This document shows, piece by piece, positions 8,289-17,359 of a stretch of DNA of 25,458 bases. The stretch is from NCBI GenBank assembly GCA_012512055.1, contig JAAZEW010000168.1:1-25458 (forward strand), read 5' to 3'. This DNA comes from Bacillota bacterium (lineage in GTDB: Bacteria; Bacillota_G; SHA-98; UBA4971). The notes under the pieces were generated by a model, which saw nothing but the letters and a program-made list of their open reading frames with translations, made no database searches and was not told the origin of the DNA. Both the position numbers and the translations under genes were made by a program. Numbering within the stretch: position 1 is the first letter of the stretch; every line of letters begins with the position of its first letter.

Positions 8289-9452
8289 TTGGCGCGGTCT
8301 GTTGTAGTATTGGGATCCACAGGGTCCATTGGAACGCAAACGCTTGAGGTGGCCAAGTGGCACCGAACTGATATTGAGATAGTGGGGCTCGCAGCCGGCG
8401 GGAATGTCGACGTTTTGGAAGAGCAGGTAAGGTTTTGGCGTCCCCGTATTGTGGGTATTGCAGAAGAAGATGCTGCCAGACTGTTTAGGGACAGGGTCCG
8501 CGATCTCGATGTGGAGATCATAGGCGGAAAAGAAGCATCTTCCGCTGTTGCGTCTCATAGCGCTGCAGACCTTGCAGTCTGTGCCATCGTTGGAATGTGC
8601 GGGCTTATTCCGACGATCCAAGCTATAGAGAGTGGGAAAACCATAGCTCTTGCCACGAAAGAGGTGTTGGTGGCAGCCGGGCAGATAGTAATTAATGCAG
8701 CGTCCCGGCACGGTGTGGAAATTCTGCCTGTAGACAGTGAACACTCTGCGATATTCCAATGTCTGGAGGGGCACGATATACTCAGTGTGGAAAGGCTGAT
8801 CCTTACCGCGTCAGGCGGCCCTTTCCTTGGGTTTTCAAAGGAAGAAATGGAGACTGTCACCTTGATGGAGGCTCTCCGCCATCCAACGTGGTCTATGGGC
8901 CGGAAGGTCACAATAGACTCTGCGACCCTGATGAACAAGGCGCTTGAACTCATAGAAGCAAGGTGGCTTTTTGGAATAAGCCCGGATAGGATCCGTGCAG
9001 TAATTCACAGGCAGAGTATTGTCCACTCCATGGTAGAGTTTATTGACGGGTCTATATTGGCTCAGCTTGGCTCACAAGACATGAGGCTTGCGATTCAACA
9101 TGCTCTTTTTTTCCCAAGACGGGTTAAGGGGTATTGTGATAAGATTAACCTTACAGAATCGGGAGCCCTCACCTTTGAGGAGCCCGATCTGGAGAGGTTC
9201 CCTGCTCTTCGTCTCGGCTACGAGGCTCTGGAGGTAGGAGGCACTCTTCCTTGCGTAATGAATGCCGCTAATGAAGAAGCGGTAGGCTTGTTCATGTCAG
9301 GACATATCGGGTTTTGCGATATTGCAAGACTTGTAGAAGGCACTATGTCAAGCCACGAGGTGCTGGGGGGTTCGTCGCTGGAGGAAGTATTGGCTGCTGA
9401 TTCCTGGGCCAGAGAGCATGTCCTCCGGCGCGCCGGAATGATAGGGAGATGA
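8289..9452 (+). CDS. dxr: 1-deoxy-D-xylulose 5-phosphate reductoisomerase
   Basis: Dxr converts DXP to MEP with NADPH, the committed step of the MEP isoprenoid pathway. The 387-residue product has the NADPH-binding GSTGSIG at residues 9-15. The metal-binding segment is VDSEHSA (D149, E151), followed by the flexible active-site region LTASGGPF and the HPTWSMGRKVTIDSATLMNK block. Length matches the family. TTG 8289 is preferred because AGGAGGGG ends about five bases upstream and the protein then starts right at the Rossmann strand; a GTG at 8262 in frame lies inside the preceding gene. Confidence 0.97.
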   Translation: MARSVVVLGSTGSIGTQTLEVAKWHRTDIEIVGLAAGGNVDVLEEQVRFWRPRIVGIAEEDAARLFRDRVRDLDVEIIGGKEASSAVASHSAADLAVCAIVGMCGLIPTIQAIESGKTIALATKEVLVAAGQIVINAASRHGVEILPVDSEHSAIFQCLEGHDILSVERLILTASGGPFLGFSKEEMETVTLMEALRHPTWSMGRKVTIDSATLMNKALELIEARWLFGISPDRIRAVIHRQSIVHSMVEFIDGSILAQLGSQDMRLAIQHALFFPRRVKGYCDKINLTESGALTFEEPDLERFPALRLGYEALEVGGTLPCVMNAANEEAVGLFMSGHIGFCDIARLVEGTMSSHEVLGGSSLEEVLAADSWAREHVLRRAGMIGR

Positions 9453-9456
9453 TTCT

Positions 9457-10515
9457 GTGCTTGGTTCTGCGCTTATGATAATCATCGCTTTTGCTTTTGT
9501 ATTCCTCACCTTTGCCCTGTCCCATGAATTCGGGCATTTCATTGTGGGTAAGGCTGCAGGTGTGCGGGTGTACGAATTCAGCTTGGGTTTTGGCCCCAGT
9601 ATTCGTCAATTCAAACGAGGGGAGACTGTATACTCCTTACGAACTCTCCCGGTCGGGGCATTTGTGAAGTTTGCAGGGCTGGATGAACCCTCTGATCCTG
9701 ATGACAATGTTGAGGACGAAGATCCCAGGAGCTTTCGATCAAAGCCTATTATCCTAAGAATCCTCACTATCCTGGCAGGCCCTTTCATGAATTTCGTTGT
9801 GGCCTTCCTTCTGTTCGCCATAGTCTTCATATCTGCGGGCGTGCCTTCAGCGGTGATTGGAGAAGTGTACCCTGACACGCCTGCTTGGCGCGGGGGCATC
9901 GTGGCAGGTGATAGGATTATCTCCATCGATAACACTCGTACTGATACTATCGGTGATGTGAAGGACAAGATTTGGCAGAATCCCGGGCGCCCGTTGACTT
10001 TTACAATTGAGCGGGACGGAGCGACAATTGAGCGCGTAGTGACTCCGGAGAGAGATGAAAGTACACGTGGAGGCGTTATCGGTGTAATGCTTTCAGAGAT
10101 TTGGGCACGGAGAGGTTTCCTTGAATCTGTAAGTCGAGGCGCAAGTTTCACCAGGAACATGTCAAGGAATCTCCTGGCAACTCTCTGGAGAATGATTACA
10201 GGTAAGGTGAAACCTGATGTAGCAGGCCCGATAGGAATCGCTCAGGCAGTAGGGCAGACCGCGAAGTTGGGTTTTGTCAATGTCCTCTACCTTGCAGCTT
10301 TACTCAACGTGAATCTCGGACTCCTGAACCTTCTTCCAATACCTGTTCTTGACGGAGGGTGGATCGTACTCCTTTTGCTCGAGGCTATACGCAGGAAACC
10401 TCTCAGTGTAGAGCAAGAAGCGTTCGCCCGGATGATAGGCATGGCTATACTCGGACTCTTGATCGTCTTCGCCACATTCTCAGATATTGCCAGGCTGGGC
10501 GTGCTGGGAGGTTGA
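9457..10515 (+). CDS. rseP: RseP/RasP family site-2 zinc metalloprotease
   Basis: This intramembrane protease cleaves anti-sigma factors and remnant signal peptides in the cytoplasmic membrane. The 352-residue protein carries the zinc motif HEFGH at residues 23-27 in the first helix. One PDZ domain spans roughly residues 130-205 (VIGEVYPDTPAWRGG...GDRIISID). The third zinc ligand is in LLPIPVLDGGW (D299). In Firmicutes the orthologue (RasP/YluC) sits in the same place after dxr. GTG 9457 has GGGAG eight bases upstream, and only four bases separate it from the dxr stop codon. Confidence 0.96.
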   Translation: MLGSALMIIIAFAFVFLTFALSHEFGHFIVGKAAGVRVYEFSLGFGPSIRQFKRGETVYSLRTLPVGAFVKFAGLDEPSDPDDNVEDEDPRSFRSKPIILRILTILAGPFMNFVVAFLLFAIVFISAGVPSAVIGEVYPDTPAWRGGIVAGDRIISIDNTRTDTIGDVKDKIWQNPGRPLTFTIERDGATIERVVTPERDESTRGGVIGVMLSEIWARRGFLESVSRGASFTRNMSRNLLATLWRMITGKVKPDVAGPIGIAQAVGQTAKLGFVNVLYLAALLNVNLGLLNLLPIPVLDGGWIVLLLLEAIRRKPLSVEQEAFARMIGMAILGLLIVFATFSDIARLGVLGG

Positions 10516-10535
10516 GCATGAGGGAGGAGTGACTC

Positions 10536-11681
10536 TTGCTGAAGATTACAAGGCGTAGATCCAGGCAGGTCATGGTAGGACAGGTAGGCATAGGGGGAAG
10601 CGCCCGTATCTCCGTTCAGTCAATGACCAAGACTGATACCGGAGATATTGAGGCAACCCTATCTCAGATACGGAGGCTCAAAGACGTAGGCTGCGATATA
10701 GTAAGGTGCGCTGTCCCTGATATGGAGGCAGCAATGGCCTTACGGGAAATCAAGAAGAGTTCTCCTCTTCCCGTGGTGGCGGATGTCCATTTCGATTACA
10801 GGTTAGCCCTGGCTGCCGTAAGGGCAGGCGCAGATAAGCTAAGAATAAACCCGGGCAATATCGGAGGCAGAGACAGAGTTCAGAAAGTGGCGGAAGCTGC
10901 TAAGGCGCAAGGGATTCCCATAAGGGTCGGGGTCAATTCAGGTTCCATACCCAAAGACGTGCTGTCAAAATACTCCGGGCCCACCTGGGAAGCTTTGGTT
11001 GAAAGCGCCCAGCGGAGCATATCTCAACTGACGGATGAAGGCTTCCAGGACATAGTGGTATCACTGAAGGCGTCAGATGTAATGACTACGATCGAAGCCT
11101 ACCGGGCTTTGGCAGGGCTTTGCGATTTCCCGCTTCATTTGGGTGTTACCGAAGCCGGTGGAGTCAGAACAGGCACAGTGAAGTCTGCAATTGCACTTGG
11201 AACACTACTTATGGAAGGTATAGGCGATACAATCCGTGTATCACTTACTTGCGAACCTGAGGAAGAAGTACGAGTCGGCATTGCAATACTCGCCGGCATA
11301 GGAATTGCGGTAGATAGGGTAGAAATAATATCATGTCCCACCTGCGGACGCTGCCGCGGAGATCTTATGAGGATTTTGAAAGATGTGGAGGAAAGGCTTG
11401 AAGGATTCAGGTACCCGGTAAGAGTTGCTGTAATGGGATGTGAAGTCAACGGTCCGGGCGAGGCACGGGAAGCAGACGTAGGGGTAGCCCTGGGCGAGAA
11501 ATCAGGGGTGATCTTCTCAGAAGGCAGTCCTCGAGGACGTGTCCCGTCAGAAGATATTGTGTCAAGACTAGTGGAAGAAGCTGTAAGAATCGGGAAGGAG
11601 AAAGCTGAAGCAAGGAATTCTTTGAGGTCTTTTAGGGAGATGGGTTCAAGTGAAAGTATCGGTAATAATACCTGCTTATAA
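10536..11681 (+). CDS. ispG: 4-hydroxy-3-methylbut-2-enyl diphosphate synthase
   Basis: IspG reduces MEcPP to HMBPP using a [4Fe-4S] cluster, next to last in the MEP pathway. The 381-residue product starts with TRRRSRQVMVGQVGIGG and RISVQSMTKTDT and contains the TIM-barrel motif NPGNIGG. Its C-terminal iron-sulfur domain holds the likely ligands C267 and C270 (SCPTCGRC), C302 (GCEVNGPGE) and E309. The last 25 residues are a non-conserved tail that overlaps the glycosyltransferase gene by 32 bases. Start TTG 10536 is preceded by GGGAGGAG. Bacterial IspG draws electrons from ferredoxin or flavodoxin; the ferredoxin gene at 5264 is a possible donor by inference only. Confidence 0.97.
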   Translation: MLKITRRRSRQVMVGQVGIGGSARISVQSMTKTDTGDIEATLSQIRRLKDVGCDIVRCAVPDMEAAMALREIKKSSPLPVVADVHFDYRLALAAVRAGADKLRINPGNIGGRDRVQKVAEAAKAQGIPIRVGVNSGSIPKDVLSKYSGPTWEALVESAQRSISQLTDEGFQDIVVSLKASDVMTTIEAYRALAGLCDFPLHLGVTEAGGVRTGTVKSAIALGTLLMEGIGDTIRVSLTCEPEEEVRVGIAILAGIGIAVDRVEIISCPTCGRCRGDLMRILKDVEERLEGFRYPVRVAVMGCEVNGPGEAREADVGVALGEKSGVIFSEGSPRGRVPSEDIVSRLVEEAVRIGKEKAEARNSLRSFREMGSSESIGNNTCL

Positions 11682-12273
11682 CGAAGGCGCCCGCATACAG
11701 AAAGTAATCTCTGCCGTAAAGAAAGCCGTCTTGCCTTCGGAGACTGTAGTAGTAAGCGACGGCTCAACAGATGACACAGTGGAAATAGCAAGTGCTGAGG
11801 GAATCAATGTTGTGGAACTCCCGCAAAACCAAGGAAAGGGAGCCGCGATGAAGGCAGGCGTGTCTTCTACAGACGCTGAAATCTACGTGTTCATCGACGC
11901 AGATTTGGTGGGGCTTACCCCCGAGCATGTGGACAGCCTGATTCGTCCTATTCTGGAAGGTGAAGCCGACGCGACTTTGGGGGTCTTCGGAGGCGGAAGA
12001 GTCACGACTGATATTGCCCAAAAGATGACTCCCGGACTTTCCGGCCAGCGTGCATTGAAGGCTGAATTCCTAAAGAACCTCCCAGGTATTGAGGAGTCAG
12101 GGTTCGGAGTTGAGGTCGTGCTGAATAAACACCTTGAGCGGCAACATGCCAGGGTTAAGCGGGTTGAACTCCAAGGAGTATCCCAGATCCTGAAAGAGGA
12201 GAAAATGGGAGGCCTGGAAGGTTTGGCTGCCCGCATCAAGATGTATAAAGATATTGTGACCCACATGAAATAA
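11650..12273 (+). CDS. Family 2 glycosyltransferase
   Basis: This is a short GT-A fold glycosyltransferase of 207 residues that transfers a sugar from a nucleotide-sugar donor. Visible motifs are VSVIIPAYNEG (3-13), the VVVSDGSTDDT donor-site segment (33-43), QGKGAAMKAG (61-70) and the metal-binding DAD at 83-85 (YVFIDADL). There is no membrane segment and no C-terminal domain, so it is probably soluble; the acceptor cannot be told. GTG 11650 overlaps the end of ispG, with AGGGAG about ten bases before it. It closes the gene run before the valS T-box, and its stop codon falls inside a 15-base tandem duplication. Confidence 0.87.
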   Translation: MKVSVIIPAYNEGARIQKVISAVKKAVLPSETVVVSDGSTDDTVEIASAEGINVVELPQNQGKGAAMKAGVSSTDAEIYVFIDADLVGLTPEHVDSLIRPILEGEADATLGVFGGGRVTTDIAQKMTPGLSGQRALKAEFLKNLPGIEESGFGVEVVLNKHLERQHARVKRVELQGVSQILKEEKMGGLEGLAARIKMYKDIVTHMK

Positions 12274-12292
12274 GGAAACATGAAATAAGGAA
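12263..12292 (+). repeat. Tandem duplication of a 15-bp unit
   Basis: ACATGAAATAAGGAA occurs twice back to back (12263-12277 and 12278-12292). The first copy carries the last Met-Lys codons and the TAA stop of the glycosyltransferase gene; the second is untranslated. It ends two bases before the -35 box of the valS promoter. Confidence 0.9.
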
Positions 12293-12294
12293 AC

Positions 12295-12323
12295 TTGACG
12301 CATTGCGTTGCCTAAGGTATCAT
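12295..12323 (+). promoter_or_regulatory. Sigma-A promoter of the valS T-box transcript
   Basis: TTGACG (12295-12300) and TATCAT (12318-12323) are 17 bases apart. Transcription should start near 12330, just before the T-box leader. Confidence 0.8.
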
Positions 12324-12329
12324 ATCCAC

Positions 12330-12634
12330 AACTGAATACCCCATGACAGCAGACTCGATGATGAAGAGGAGTAGAGTGACGCTGCCCTAAGAGAGGGAGG
12401 CCGGCTTGAGGTGTAAGCCTCCTGGGATAAGCGCACATCGAAGGTCGCTTCTGAGTGGCGACATCCAACAAGATGCGCCTGCCGGCGTATCTTCAGTAGA
12501 TGTTGACGGGAGGCCCGTTACAGCCGAATGAGAGTTCGCAGCGCCCGCCTGGATAATTGTGCGCCGGCCTGCGAAGAACAAGGTGGTACCGCGGAAGCAG
12601 GCTCCTTTCGCCCTTGGGGCGAAAGGAGCCTTTT
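12330..12634 (+). ncRNA. T-box leader RNA, tRNA-Val responsive
   Basis: This cis-acting leader senses uncharged tRNA and controls valS by antitermination. Stem I contains the GATGAAGAGGAGTA element (12357-12370 region). On its 3' side is the specifier region GAAGGTCGCTTCTGAGT, in which GTC at 12444-12446 is a valine codon, matching the downstream gene. Then come stem II/III sequences with AATGAGAG, and the canonical T-box AAGGTGGTACCGCG at 12580-12593. The TGGT in it pairs with the ACCA end of tRNA-Val. The strong terminator at 12600-12634 competes with the antiterminator. Identification is firm; exact stem boundaries are approximate. Confidence 0.95.
12600..12634 (+). terminator. Intrinsic terminator of the valS T-box leader
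   Basis: GGCTCCTTTCGCCC (12600-12613) pairs perfectly over 14 bases with GGGCGAAAGGAGCC (12617-12630) around a TTG loop and is followed by TTTT. It forms when tRNA-Val is charged. Confidence 0.95.
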
Positions 12635-12681
12635 CGATTGCCAAGAAGCATAAGTGCATGAAAGGTGGAAGACAAGAGGCT

Positions 12682-15348
12682 ATGAGAGACGAAAGGAAGA
12701 CTCCGGAAGATAAGAATCAAAGCAACATGCCTACTGTCTATGATCCTCTGGAATTTGAGGAGAGAATCTATGAGAAATGGGTCGAGAGCGGGCTTTTTCA
12801 CCAAGAAGTCCGTCCTGAAGGTGAGCCTTTTTGCATAGTAATCCCGCCTCCGAACGTTACAGGGGTGTTGCATATAGGGCATGCCCTGGATAATACCCTC
12901 CAAGATATATTGGTGAGATGGCACAGAATGCTTGGGCACAACGCTATATGGATTCCAGGGATGGACCACGCAGGCATTGCCACGCAGGTTAAGGTTGAAA
13001 CCGCCCTTGCTGAGGAAGGCTTGACTCGGCATGACTTGGGAAGGGAGAAATTTATAGAACGTGTTTGGGAATGGAAACACAAGTACGGCGGGGAGATTAG
13101 AAAGCAACTTGAGAAGCTCGGCGCGTCCTGTGATTGGCAGAGGGAAAGGTTCACTATGGATGAAGGCCTTTCCAGAGCCGTCCGAAGGGTTTTCGTGAGT
13201 CTTTACGAGAAAGGGCTAATATACAGAGGCGCCTATATTGTGAATTGGTGCCCGAGGTGCCATACATCGTTGTCCGACCTTGAAGTCGACCATGAAGAAA
13301 CAGAAGGCGCCCTGTACTACATCAACTATCCCTTCTCCGACGGAGAGGGTTATGTGCAAGTTGCAACAACACGCCCTGAAACAATGCTTGGTGACACCGC
13401 GGTTGCCGTAAACCCGGCTGACGAACGTTATAAGGACGTCATCGGCAGGCACGTCGTGCTCCCTATCATGAACAGGGAAATACCGGTCATCGCAGATGAA
13501 TGGGCAGACCCTGAATTCGGGACAGGAGCTGTGAAGGTCACTCCTGCGCATGACCCAAATGACTTCGAGATTGGACTTAGGCATTCGTTGCCTCTTGTCA
13601 AAGTCATTGACGAGGATGGCCAAATGACTGAAGAGGCAGGGAAATACCATGGCCTCGACAGGTACAAATGCCGGGACGAAGTAATATCGGAACTGCAAGC
13701 TACAGGACGTTTAGCTAAGGTTGAAAAGCGCACCCACTCTGTAGGGCATTGTGAGAGGTGCCGCACTTCCGTTGAGCCTTTGGTTTCCCGGCAATGGTTC
13801 GTGAAAATGAAACCCCTTGCAGAGCCTGCAATCAGAGCTGTTGAAGAAGGCAGAATCAGGTTTGTACCTGAGAGGTTCCGCAAGGTCTATCTCAACTGGA
13901 TGGAAAACGTCCATGATTGGTGCATATCAAGGCAGCTATGGTGGGGACACAGGATTCCGGTATGGTACTGCGACGAGTGCCAAGTGGCAATCGCAGCTCT
14001 GGATACTCCCGGCGAATGCCCGAAGTGTGGCGCAGGTGCCTTAACCCAGGATCCCGATGTGCTGGATACATGGTTTTCATCTGCCCTATGGCCATTTTCC
14101 ACTATGGGGTGGCCCGAGGAGACTCCCGAGTTAAAGCATTTCTATCCCACTTCAGTCCTGGTGACCGCGTATGACATCATCTTCTTCTGGGTAGCCAGAA
14201 TGATTGTGATGGGCCTGGAGTTTATGGACGATGTGCCGTTTCATGACGTGCTAATTCACGGATTGGTAAGGGCGTCCGGCGGCAAGAAGATGAGCAAATC
14301 CCTTGGCACAGGAGTGGACCCCCTGGAAATAGTTGACGAATACGGCGCAGACGTGCTTAGGTTCACCCTCGTCATGGGTAACACGCCGGGTAATGACATG
14401 AGATTCAGGGAAGAGAGGCTGGAGGCAAGCAGGAATTTCGGGAACAAATTATGGAATGCATCAAGATTTACGATTATGAATCTTAATGACTTCAGTCCGG
14501 ACTTAGGCTCGGATCTGACTTTGGCTGATCGGTGGATAAGAAGCAGAACCAACAAGATCGCAAGTGAAGTGTCTGAGTACTTGAAGGACTACGAAATCGG
14601 AGAGGCTGCTCGAGCTTTGTACAATTTCACATGGGACGAATTCTGCGACTGGTATATTGAAATCGCAAAACTAAGGCTATACTCAGACGACGCAAAGGCT
14701 CGGAAGTGCGCCCAGTATGTCCTGTGGGAGACTCTTAAGAAGACCCTTGCGCTTCTCCACCCGTTTATTCCTTTCATCACCGAGGTGATATGGGAGCTAT
14801 TGCCTGCGACTTCCGGAAGCATCATGATTTCCGAGTGGCCTATGCCTGACAGCAGCCTGGATGACCCTGAAGCTGAGGAGGCTATGGGTGTCTTGATGGA
14901 CACGGTCCGTGCTATCAGAAATATCCGTTCAGAGATAAACATACCTCCGCACAAAAAGATCGAAGCAGTCGTTGTGGCAGACGGATCCACCGGCAGTATC
15001 TTAAGGTGCAATGAGCAGCTTGTGAATACGCTTTCCGGGCTTAGCGGCATAGTGATAAAAGAACGTCTGGATATCCGGCCTGAGAAAGCAGCTTCACAAA
15101 TAACATCCCGCGCCGAAATATATGTGCCTCTAGTAGGAATTATTGACCTTGACGTTGAAATTCAGAGATTGGAGAAAGACTTGAATGCCACACAAGCGGC
15201 AATTTCCAGGTCTCTCGGGAAACTCGGTAATAAGGGGTTCCTGGAGAAGGCGCAAGAAGAGATTGTGGAGAAAGAAAGAGAGAAACTTATAGAATTCCGA
15301 GGAAAAGAGGAAAGGCTCCGAAAACGTCTAAGAGAGCTCAAGGAGTGA
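12682..15348 (+). CDS. valS: Valyl-tRNA synthetase
   Basis: ValS charges tRNA-Val and is a class I synthetase with an editing domain. From ATG 12682 it has 888 residues, the normal size. It shows PPPNVTGVLHIGHALDN with HIGH at 64-67, the WCPRCHTSLSDLEVDHEE and zinc-type Cys pairs (CERCRTS, CDECQ/CPKCGAG), the editing-domain ATTRPETMLGDTAVAVNP, KMSKS at 536-540, and a C-terminal coiled-coil arm (LEKDLNATQ...RLRKRLRELKE) that contacts tRNA. The start is uncertain: ATG 12658 and ATG 12727 (MPTVYDP) are in frame, and none has a perfect Shine-Dalgarno sequence. The open frame also runs back through the T-box terminator, which cannot be coding. It is regulated by the T-box. Confidence 0.97.
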   Translation: MRDERKTPEDKNQSNMPTVYDPLEFEERIYEKWVESGLFHQEVRPEGEPFCIVIPPPNVTGVLHIGHALDNTLQDILVRWHRMLGHNAIWIPGMDHAGIATQVKVETALAEEGLTRHDLGREKFIERVWEWKHKYGGEIRKQLEKLGASCDWQRERFTMDEGLSRAVRRVFVSLYEKGLIYRGAYIVNWCPRCHTSLSDLEVDHEETEGALYYINYPFSDGEGYVQVATTRPETMLGDTAVAVNPADERYKDVIGRHVVLPIMNREIPVIADEWADPEFGTGAVKVTPAHDPNDFEIGLRHSLPLVKVIDEDGQMTEEAGKYHGLDRYKCRDEVISELQATGRLAKVEKRTHSVGHCERCRTSVEPLVSRQWFVKMKPLAEPAIRAVEEGRIRFVPERFRKVYLNWMENVHDWCISRQLWWGHRIPVWYCDECQVAIAALDTPGECPKCGAGALTQDPDVLDTWFSSALWPFSTMGWPEETPELKHFYPTSVLVTAYDIIFFWVARMIVMGLEFMDDVPFHDVLIHGLVRASGGKKMSKSLGTGVDPLEIVDEYGADVLRFTLVMGNTPGNDMRFREERLEASRNFGNKLWNASRFTIMNLNDFSPDLGSDLTLADRWIRSRTNKIASEVSEYLKDYEIGEAARALYNFTWDEFCDWYIEIAKLRLYSDDAKARKCAQYVLWETLKKTLALLHPFIPFITEVIWELLPATSGSIMISEWPMPDSSLDDPEAEEAMGVLMDTVRAIRNIRSEINIPPHKKIEAVVVADGSTGSILRCNEQLVNTLSGLSGIVIKERLDIRPEKAASQITSRAEIYVPLVGIIDLDVEIQRLEKDLNATQAAISRSLGKLGNKGFLEKAQEEIVEKEREKLIEFRGKEERLRKRLRELKE

Positions 15349-15352
15349 CAGT

Positions 15353-17341
15353 ATGAATTATGAAGAAGCCATAGCCTTTCTGCGGGAACTCGGCAAATTC
15401 GGCATACACGTGGGCCTTGAGCGCAGTCTTGCCTTATCGCGCAAAACAGGTAGGCCTGAGGAAGCTTACCCTATAGTGCATGTTGCAGGCACTAATGGAA
15501 AAGGTTCAGTGTCTGCTATGATTGACTCCGTGCTAAGGGCTTCAGGTTTCCGTGTAGGCCTTTATACATCCCCGCATCTTTCATCTTACAGTGAGCGAAT
15601 TCGGGTTGGAGGGCGCCCAATTTCCAAAGCAAGACTAGGCGAGCTCATGACAGAACTTGGACCTGTTTTCCAGAGCATAGCGGAGGACCCTGGCCTGGGC
15701 CCTCCGACTGAGTTTGAAATGGGAACCGCCCTCGCCTTTCTGCATTTTGCCTATGAGAAGGTGGATTTTGCAGTAGTCGAGGTAGGGCTCGGTGGAAGAT
15801 TGGACTCAACCAACATCGTAATGCCGAAGATTTCGGCTATTACGAATATCAGTTTGGAGCATACAGGCATACTTGGGAACACTCTTGAGGAAATCGCCGG
15901 AGAGAAAGCGGGCATTATCAAAGAAGGTATTCCTGTTGTTGTGGGACGCCAAGACCCTTCCGCCCTCCGGGTGATAGAAGATGCCGCAACGATGAGATCC
16001 GCTCCTATGGTGCTGTTCGGCAGGGACATAGAATGCCATAGGGAATCCATGTCCATGGACGGGCAGTCTTTTTCCGTCAAGGTTCAAAACCGTGTCTATG
16101 ACCGCTTGGAGATTCCTCTTATCGGGGCACACCAGGTCGAGAATGCGGCTGTCGCAGTAGGCGTAATAGATGCCATGTGCCAAATGGGGATAGACATAGG
16201 AGACGTAGAACTTAAGGCCGGCCTTAGGCTTGTCTCATGGCCGGGAAGGCTCGAGGTACTGCAACGACAGCCGCTCGTTTTGGTTGACGGTGCCCATAAT
16301 CCTGACGGTGCCAGGAGGCTCAGGGAGGCGATTCCGGAGATAGTCGGCGAACGGCCTGTTACTGCTGTAATAGGTATATCCCGAGACAAGCCCGCAGAAG
16401 AAATGGTATCGGAAATCTCGAAGTTTGCGGATTCTGTCATTGCCACGGAGGCTTTGTCATCAAGGAGCGGTATGACAGACCCTTGCCGGCTTCTCTGCCT
16501 TGCACGAAAGAACGGGGTTCGGGCTGAGGCGGTAAGCGATCCGTTCAAGGCTGTAGACAGAGGGCTGGAAGAAGTAGGCGACAGCGGTGCGCTGGTGGTC
16601 TCGGGATCCATCTACCTTGTGGGAGACGTACGCCGTTACCTTTTGCAGACAGCAGGGAAATTTCCTATGAGTCATAGGGTAGTGATATTTGTCGGCGCTT
16701 TCGGGTCCGGGAAGACGGAAATTGCGCTGAATTATGCAAAACACCTGCGGGCCCAGGGCAAGGAAGTCTCTATCGTTGACTTTGATATCGTAAATCCGTA
16801 TTTCAGGTCTCGTGAAGCTGCTTCTGCCATGAAAGACCTTGGGATAGGCGTCATCTCATCCAGTCCCGGCCTGGAGGCTGCTGACCTGCCGTCGGTTTCT
16901 CCTGCCGTATACCGGGCTTTTCAAGATCCGGCACTTCAAGTAGTGTTCGATGTGGGGGGCGATCCTGTAGGCGCTAAGGCGCTTTCAGGGTTCAGACGGC
17001 AGTTCAAGACGGTAGGTTACGACATGTATTTCGTTGTAAACACGAATCGCCCCTTTACTCAGGATGTAGCCGGCGCTTTGGCGATGCTTGAATCGATTGA
17101 GACAGCATCGCAGCTTTCCGTAACAGGAATAGTCAGCAATACACACTTGGGCAAGGATACCGAACCCGATGATATCATGAGAGGGATAGAAATTTGCCGG
17201 TCCCTTGGCAGCGAGCTGAATCTTCCTCTGGTATTTGCATGCGCAAGCCGGGACATAGCTGAAAGCGCCGTGAATCCCCCAGGGACCAGGCTCCTCAAAC
17301 TTGATCTTCATATGCGTCCTCCTTGGGAGCGGATCTCGTAA
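15353..17341 (+). CDS. folC: Folylpolyglutamate/dihydrofolate synthase fused to a P-loop NTPase domain
   Basis: The product is 662 residues, against about 430 for ordinary FolC. Residues 1-435 are a complete FolC, which adds glutamate to (dihydro)folate with ATP. It has the P-loop VAGTNGKGSVSAM (46-52), the TSPHLSSYSERIR and GGRLDSTN blocks, TNISLEHTGILG, and VDGAHNPDGARRL, ending in VVSGSIYLVGDVRRYL as usual. From residue 439 a second domain begins MSHRVVIFVGAFGSGKTEIAL, with Walker A GAFGSGKT (448-455), a deviant VDFDIVNPYFRSRE segment (475-488) and a Walker B-like VVFDVGGDP (530-538). That resembles stand-alone MinD/CobQ-like ATPases of clostridia of unknown role. No stop or frameshift separates the domains. 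ATG 15353 has AAGGAG upstream, 4 bases after the valS stop. Confidence 0.9.
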   Translation: MNYEEAIAFLRELGKFGIHVGLERSLALSRKTGRPEEAYPIVHVAGTNGKGSVSAMIDSVLRASGFRVGLYTSPHLSSYSERIRVGGRPISKARLGELMTELGPVFQSIAEDPGLGPPTEFEMGTALAFLHFAYEKVDFAVVEVGLGGRLDSTNIVMPKISAITNISLEHTGILGNTLEEIAGEKAGIIKEGIPVVVGRQDPSALRVIEDAATMRSAPMVLFGRDIECHRESMSMDGQSFSVKVQNRVYDRLEIPLIGAHQVENAAVAVGVIDAMCQMGIDIGDVELKAGLRLVSWPGRLEVLQRQPLVLVDGAHNPDGARRLREAIPEIVGERPVTAVIGISRDKPAEEMVSEISKFADSVIATEALSSRSGMTDPCRLLCLARKNGVRAEAVSDPFKAVDRGLEEVGDSGALVVSGSIYLVGDVRRYLLQTAGKFPMSHRVVIFVGAFGSGKTEIALNYAKHLRAQGKEVSIVDFDIVNPYFRSREAASAMKDLGIGVISSSPGLEAADLPSVSPAVYRAFQDPALQVVFDVGGDPVGAKALSGFRRQFKTVGYDMYFVVNTNRPFTQDVAGALAMLESIETASQLSVTGIVSNTHLGKDTEPDDIMRGIEICRSLGSELNLPLVFACASRDIAESAVNPPGTRLLKLDLHMRPPWERIS

Positions 17342-17359
17342 CCGCTTAGGAGGAAAGTC

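Noticed and set aside
12559..12681. Upstream extension of valS through the T-box
   Set aside because: It translates the T-box motif and the terminator stem, which are RNA control elements.
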